Part shown: in pieces, positions 62,138 through 64,000 of the stretch
How positions within the stretch are numbered: the stretch's first letter is position 1
Layout: each line of letters begins with the position of its first letter
Made by a program: the position numbers and the translations under genes
NCBI GenBank assembly: GCA_032716605.1
Contig: CM064480.1
Span: 26,774,129 to 26,838,128 of the forward strand
Reading direction: 5' to 3'
DNA length: 64,000 nucleotides
Source of the DNA: Paralithodes platypus
Taxonomy: Eukaryota; Arthropoda; Malacostraca; Decapoda; Lithodidae
Notes under the pieces: generated by a model
Databases searched by the model: none
Told to the model about the DNA's origin: nothing
The model's input: only the letters and a program-made list of their open reading frames with translations

Positions 62138-64000
62138 TCAAGGGACGTTCGAGCCAAAATGCCTGGACACACAGAGTTTGAAGCAATTTAAGTTATAGGA
62201 AGAGGGAAAGACTGATTCTGGGAGAGAGTTCCAGAGCTCAGCTGTTGAATAGAAGAAAGACTGAGAATAACGTTTCACTCTTGGGTTGGAGAGTTGCACA
62301 GAGTAGGGATGGGATTGTGTTACAAGACGGGTACCACGTGCCCTACGTAAAGGAGGAGGTATACACTGGGAAAGCTCTGAGGAACACTGATTATTAGAAT
62401 AGCGAGAGAGATGCAACATTGCGGCGAAGAGAGAGAGATTGCAGAGAGTTGGTGAGTGGACCAGAGTTAATGATACGAAAGGCCTTCCTTTCAATTTTGT
62501 CTAGGAGAGCGGTGTGAGAGGAACCTCCCCACATATGTGAACAATACTCAATACAAGGACGCACTATGCCCCTGTACAGAGCAAGAAGCTGTGCAGGGGT
62601 AAAGAACCCCCTAAGGCGGTTGAGCACACCCAGCTTCTGGGAGGCTGCCTTAGCAAGAATGGTAATATGGTCCTTCCAACTGAGAGCAGAAGAAAAAGAG
62701 ACACCAAGAATATTGAGAGAAGATGAAGGATTGATTTTTGTATTGTTGAAGAATAAGGGCTAGTCCGCAGGGAGTTCCTGACGGGTAGATAGATGGAGAA
62801 ATAGGGTTTTGGAAGCATTAAAGGTAACAAGGTTTTCTCTGCCCCAATTTTAGATAGAAGTTAGATCAGAATTTAAGTGTTCTATGGCTTCATTCCGTTT
62901 GTCGTTGAGGAATTGCTGGCTTGGGTGTTCTGAACAACTAATGGAGTAGTGTAAGGTTGAGTCGTCTGCGTATGAATGGATGGGAGTTGAGGTACAGTTG
63001 AGAAGGTCATAATTATATAACAATTAGAAAGAGAATAGGAGATAGGACAGAGCCCTGAGGAACACCGGAGTTTATAGGGTGAGGAAGTGAGCGATGGCCG
63101 TCCACAACCGCAGCTATGGAACGGCCGGAGAGGAAATTAGAGACAAAGGCACAGATGGAGAGATAGAAACCGAAGGAGGGTAGTTTAGAAATTAAAGATT
63201 TGTGCCAGACTCTATTGAAGGCTTTCGATATGTCTAGTGCAATAGAAAAAGTCTCACCGAAGTCCCGAAAGGAGGATGGCCAAGAGTTAGTAAGATATGA
63301 AAGAAGATCACCAGTAGAGCGACCCTTAACCCATTGGCTGCGGCTATGTTTGGGCTATTTAGGGCATATTCAGGCACTCCTGAATGATAAATCAAGCATC
63401 TGCATTAAATGAACTGTATTCTGCCAAAAACTAGGCGAAAATAGCTTCAAAATGAGACCAGAACGGGTCCCGTACGTGGTCTGGTTCACCCGCAGCGGTG
63501 CCAGTGAAACGCGGGAAACCCGCTATTTGGTAGCACTCGCTCGCTTGGCTACGCTGTTGTGAGAGAGAGAGAGAGACCCACGCGAGAGACAGTCTACCTC
63601 AGTGAGCCGCTCGCTGCTCTGAGGGATGGAGGTGGGCCCCTCACGCTCCCGCCCACTGACACTCAATTTTTACGGTTTTTACAGGCTTTTAAAGCCTGGA
63701 AATTGCTGTAACTTGCCAGGACGTTCCAGAACGTCACCCGCAGCGAAAGGGTTAAGGAAGCCATACTGGCGATCTGAGAGCAGATTATGAGAAGAGAAAT
63801 GCTTAAGAAATTTGGAAGCAAGAATAATTTAAAAACTTTAGAAATACAAAAGATGAGAGCAATTGGACGATAGTTGGAGGGATGAGAGCGGTCACCTTTC
63901 TTTGGGACAGGTTGAATGAGAGCAAACTTCCAGCATGAAGGCAAGATGTTAGAGGATAGACAGAGACGAAAGAGTTTGCCTAGGCAGGGAGTCAGCACGG
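62138..64000 (-). pseudogene. Non-LTR retrotransposon reverse transcriptase (Jockey/CR1-like), interrupted
   Basis: The minus strand encodes most of a reverse transcriptase, from KKGDRSHPSNYRPIAL (63900-63860) through a YGF-(K)GRST block at the MITE, ALDISKAF (near 63240-63215), SGVPQGSVLSP (near 63075-63040) and the catalytic YADDS (62972-62958). It ends in the C-terminal part NRLRGFFTPAQLLALYRG and SLRRNVASLSLF, finishing RHFGSNVP at 62138. In-frame stops (near 62854 and 62763) and frameshifts make it non-functional. The window ends before its 5' region. The wording of the C-terminal blocks is typical of elements common in decapods (recognition from memory, not a search). Confidence 0.85.
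63330..63751. mobile_element. TTAA-flanked MITE family 2, copy 2
   Basis: 422 bp, ends CCCATTGGCTGCGG...CCGCAGCGAAAGGG, about 14-bp imperfect inverted repeats, flanked by TTAA at 63326-63329 and 63752-63755. It interrupts the reverse transcriptase between the fingers and palm; the host reading frame is continuous across a single TTAA. A (GA)n tract lies inside (63562-63574). Confidence 0.9.

Overview
The window is eukaryotic, from a repeat-dominated arthropod genome and probably a decapod crustacean. That placement is inference. It rests on DIRS-1-like retrotransposons, piggyBac, hAT and RTE elements, a non-LTR reverse transcriptase that reads like those common in crabs and shrimps, dense (GA)n/(CT)n tracts and spliceosomal introns. 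I recognise no host housekeeping gene, tRNA, rRNA or CRISPR array. Almost every supportable feature is a mobile element or a tandem repeat, and many are nested.

Layout. 1-2660: a dispersed non-coding repeat, a fragment of a 1.2-kb tandem repeat, and a poly-A retroposed sequence. 2661-11223 (minus): DIRS element 1, with the best-preserved genes (gag in two overlapping frames, RT/RNase H, tyrosine recombinase). 11259-12838: a non-autonomous hAT. 13621-34115: a degenerate array of ~1.2-kb tandem units that has been a landing pad. It holds DIRS element 2 (14248-20638, minus), a 6.5-kb inverted-repeat element (23193-29693) containing a hAT (24031-28265) that itself holds an RTE fragment, a TTAA-flanked MITE, a tRNA-like SINE and a second copy of the non-autonomous hAT.

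34560-37165: an internally deleted piggyBac with TTAA target duplications. ~37870-38838 plus 56001-56642: remains of what looks like an LTR element on the minus strand, split by DIRS element 3 (38839-56000). Element 3 is itself split inside its recombinase by a 477-bp TTAA MITE and inside gag by an 8.4-kb piggyBac (43652-52060). The latter keeps its first and last exons but has lost the middle of the transposase to another dispersed repeat.

56643-58799: simple and tandem repeats and a TATA-type promoter. 58800-62021 (plus): a spliced gene for a protein-primed family-B DNA polymerase of Polinton/Maverick/adintovirus type, intact at the N-terminus, broken further on and cut by the next element. 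62030-64000 (minus): a near-complete but broken non-LTR reverse transcriptase interrupted by a second copy of a TTAA MITE.

The most informative observations are: the DIRS internal complementary region that spells out the circular junction, with an empty site in the same window; a conserved A AAA AAC heptamer abutting the gag stop in two DIRS copies; long same-strand overlap of the RT and recombinase frames; precise TTAA insertions that split DIRS genes; and the polymerase gene.
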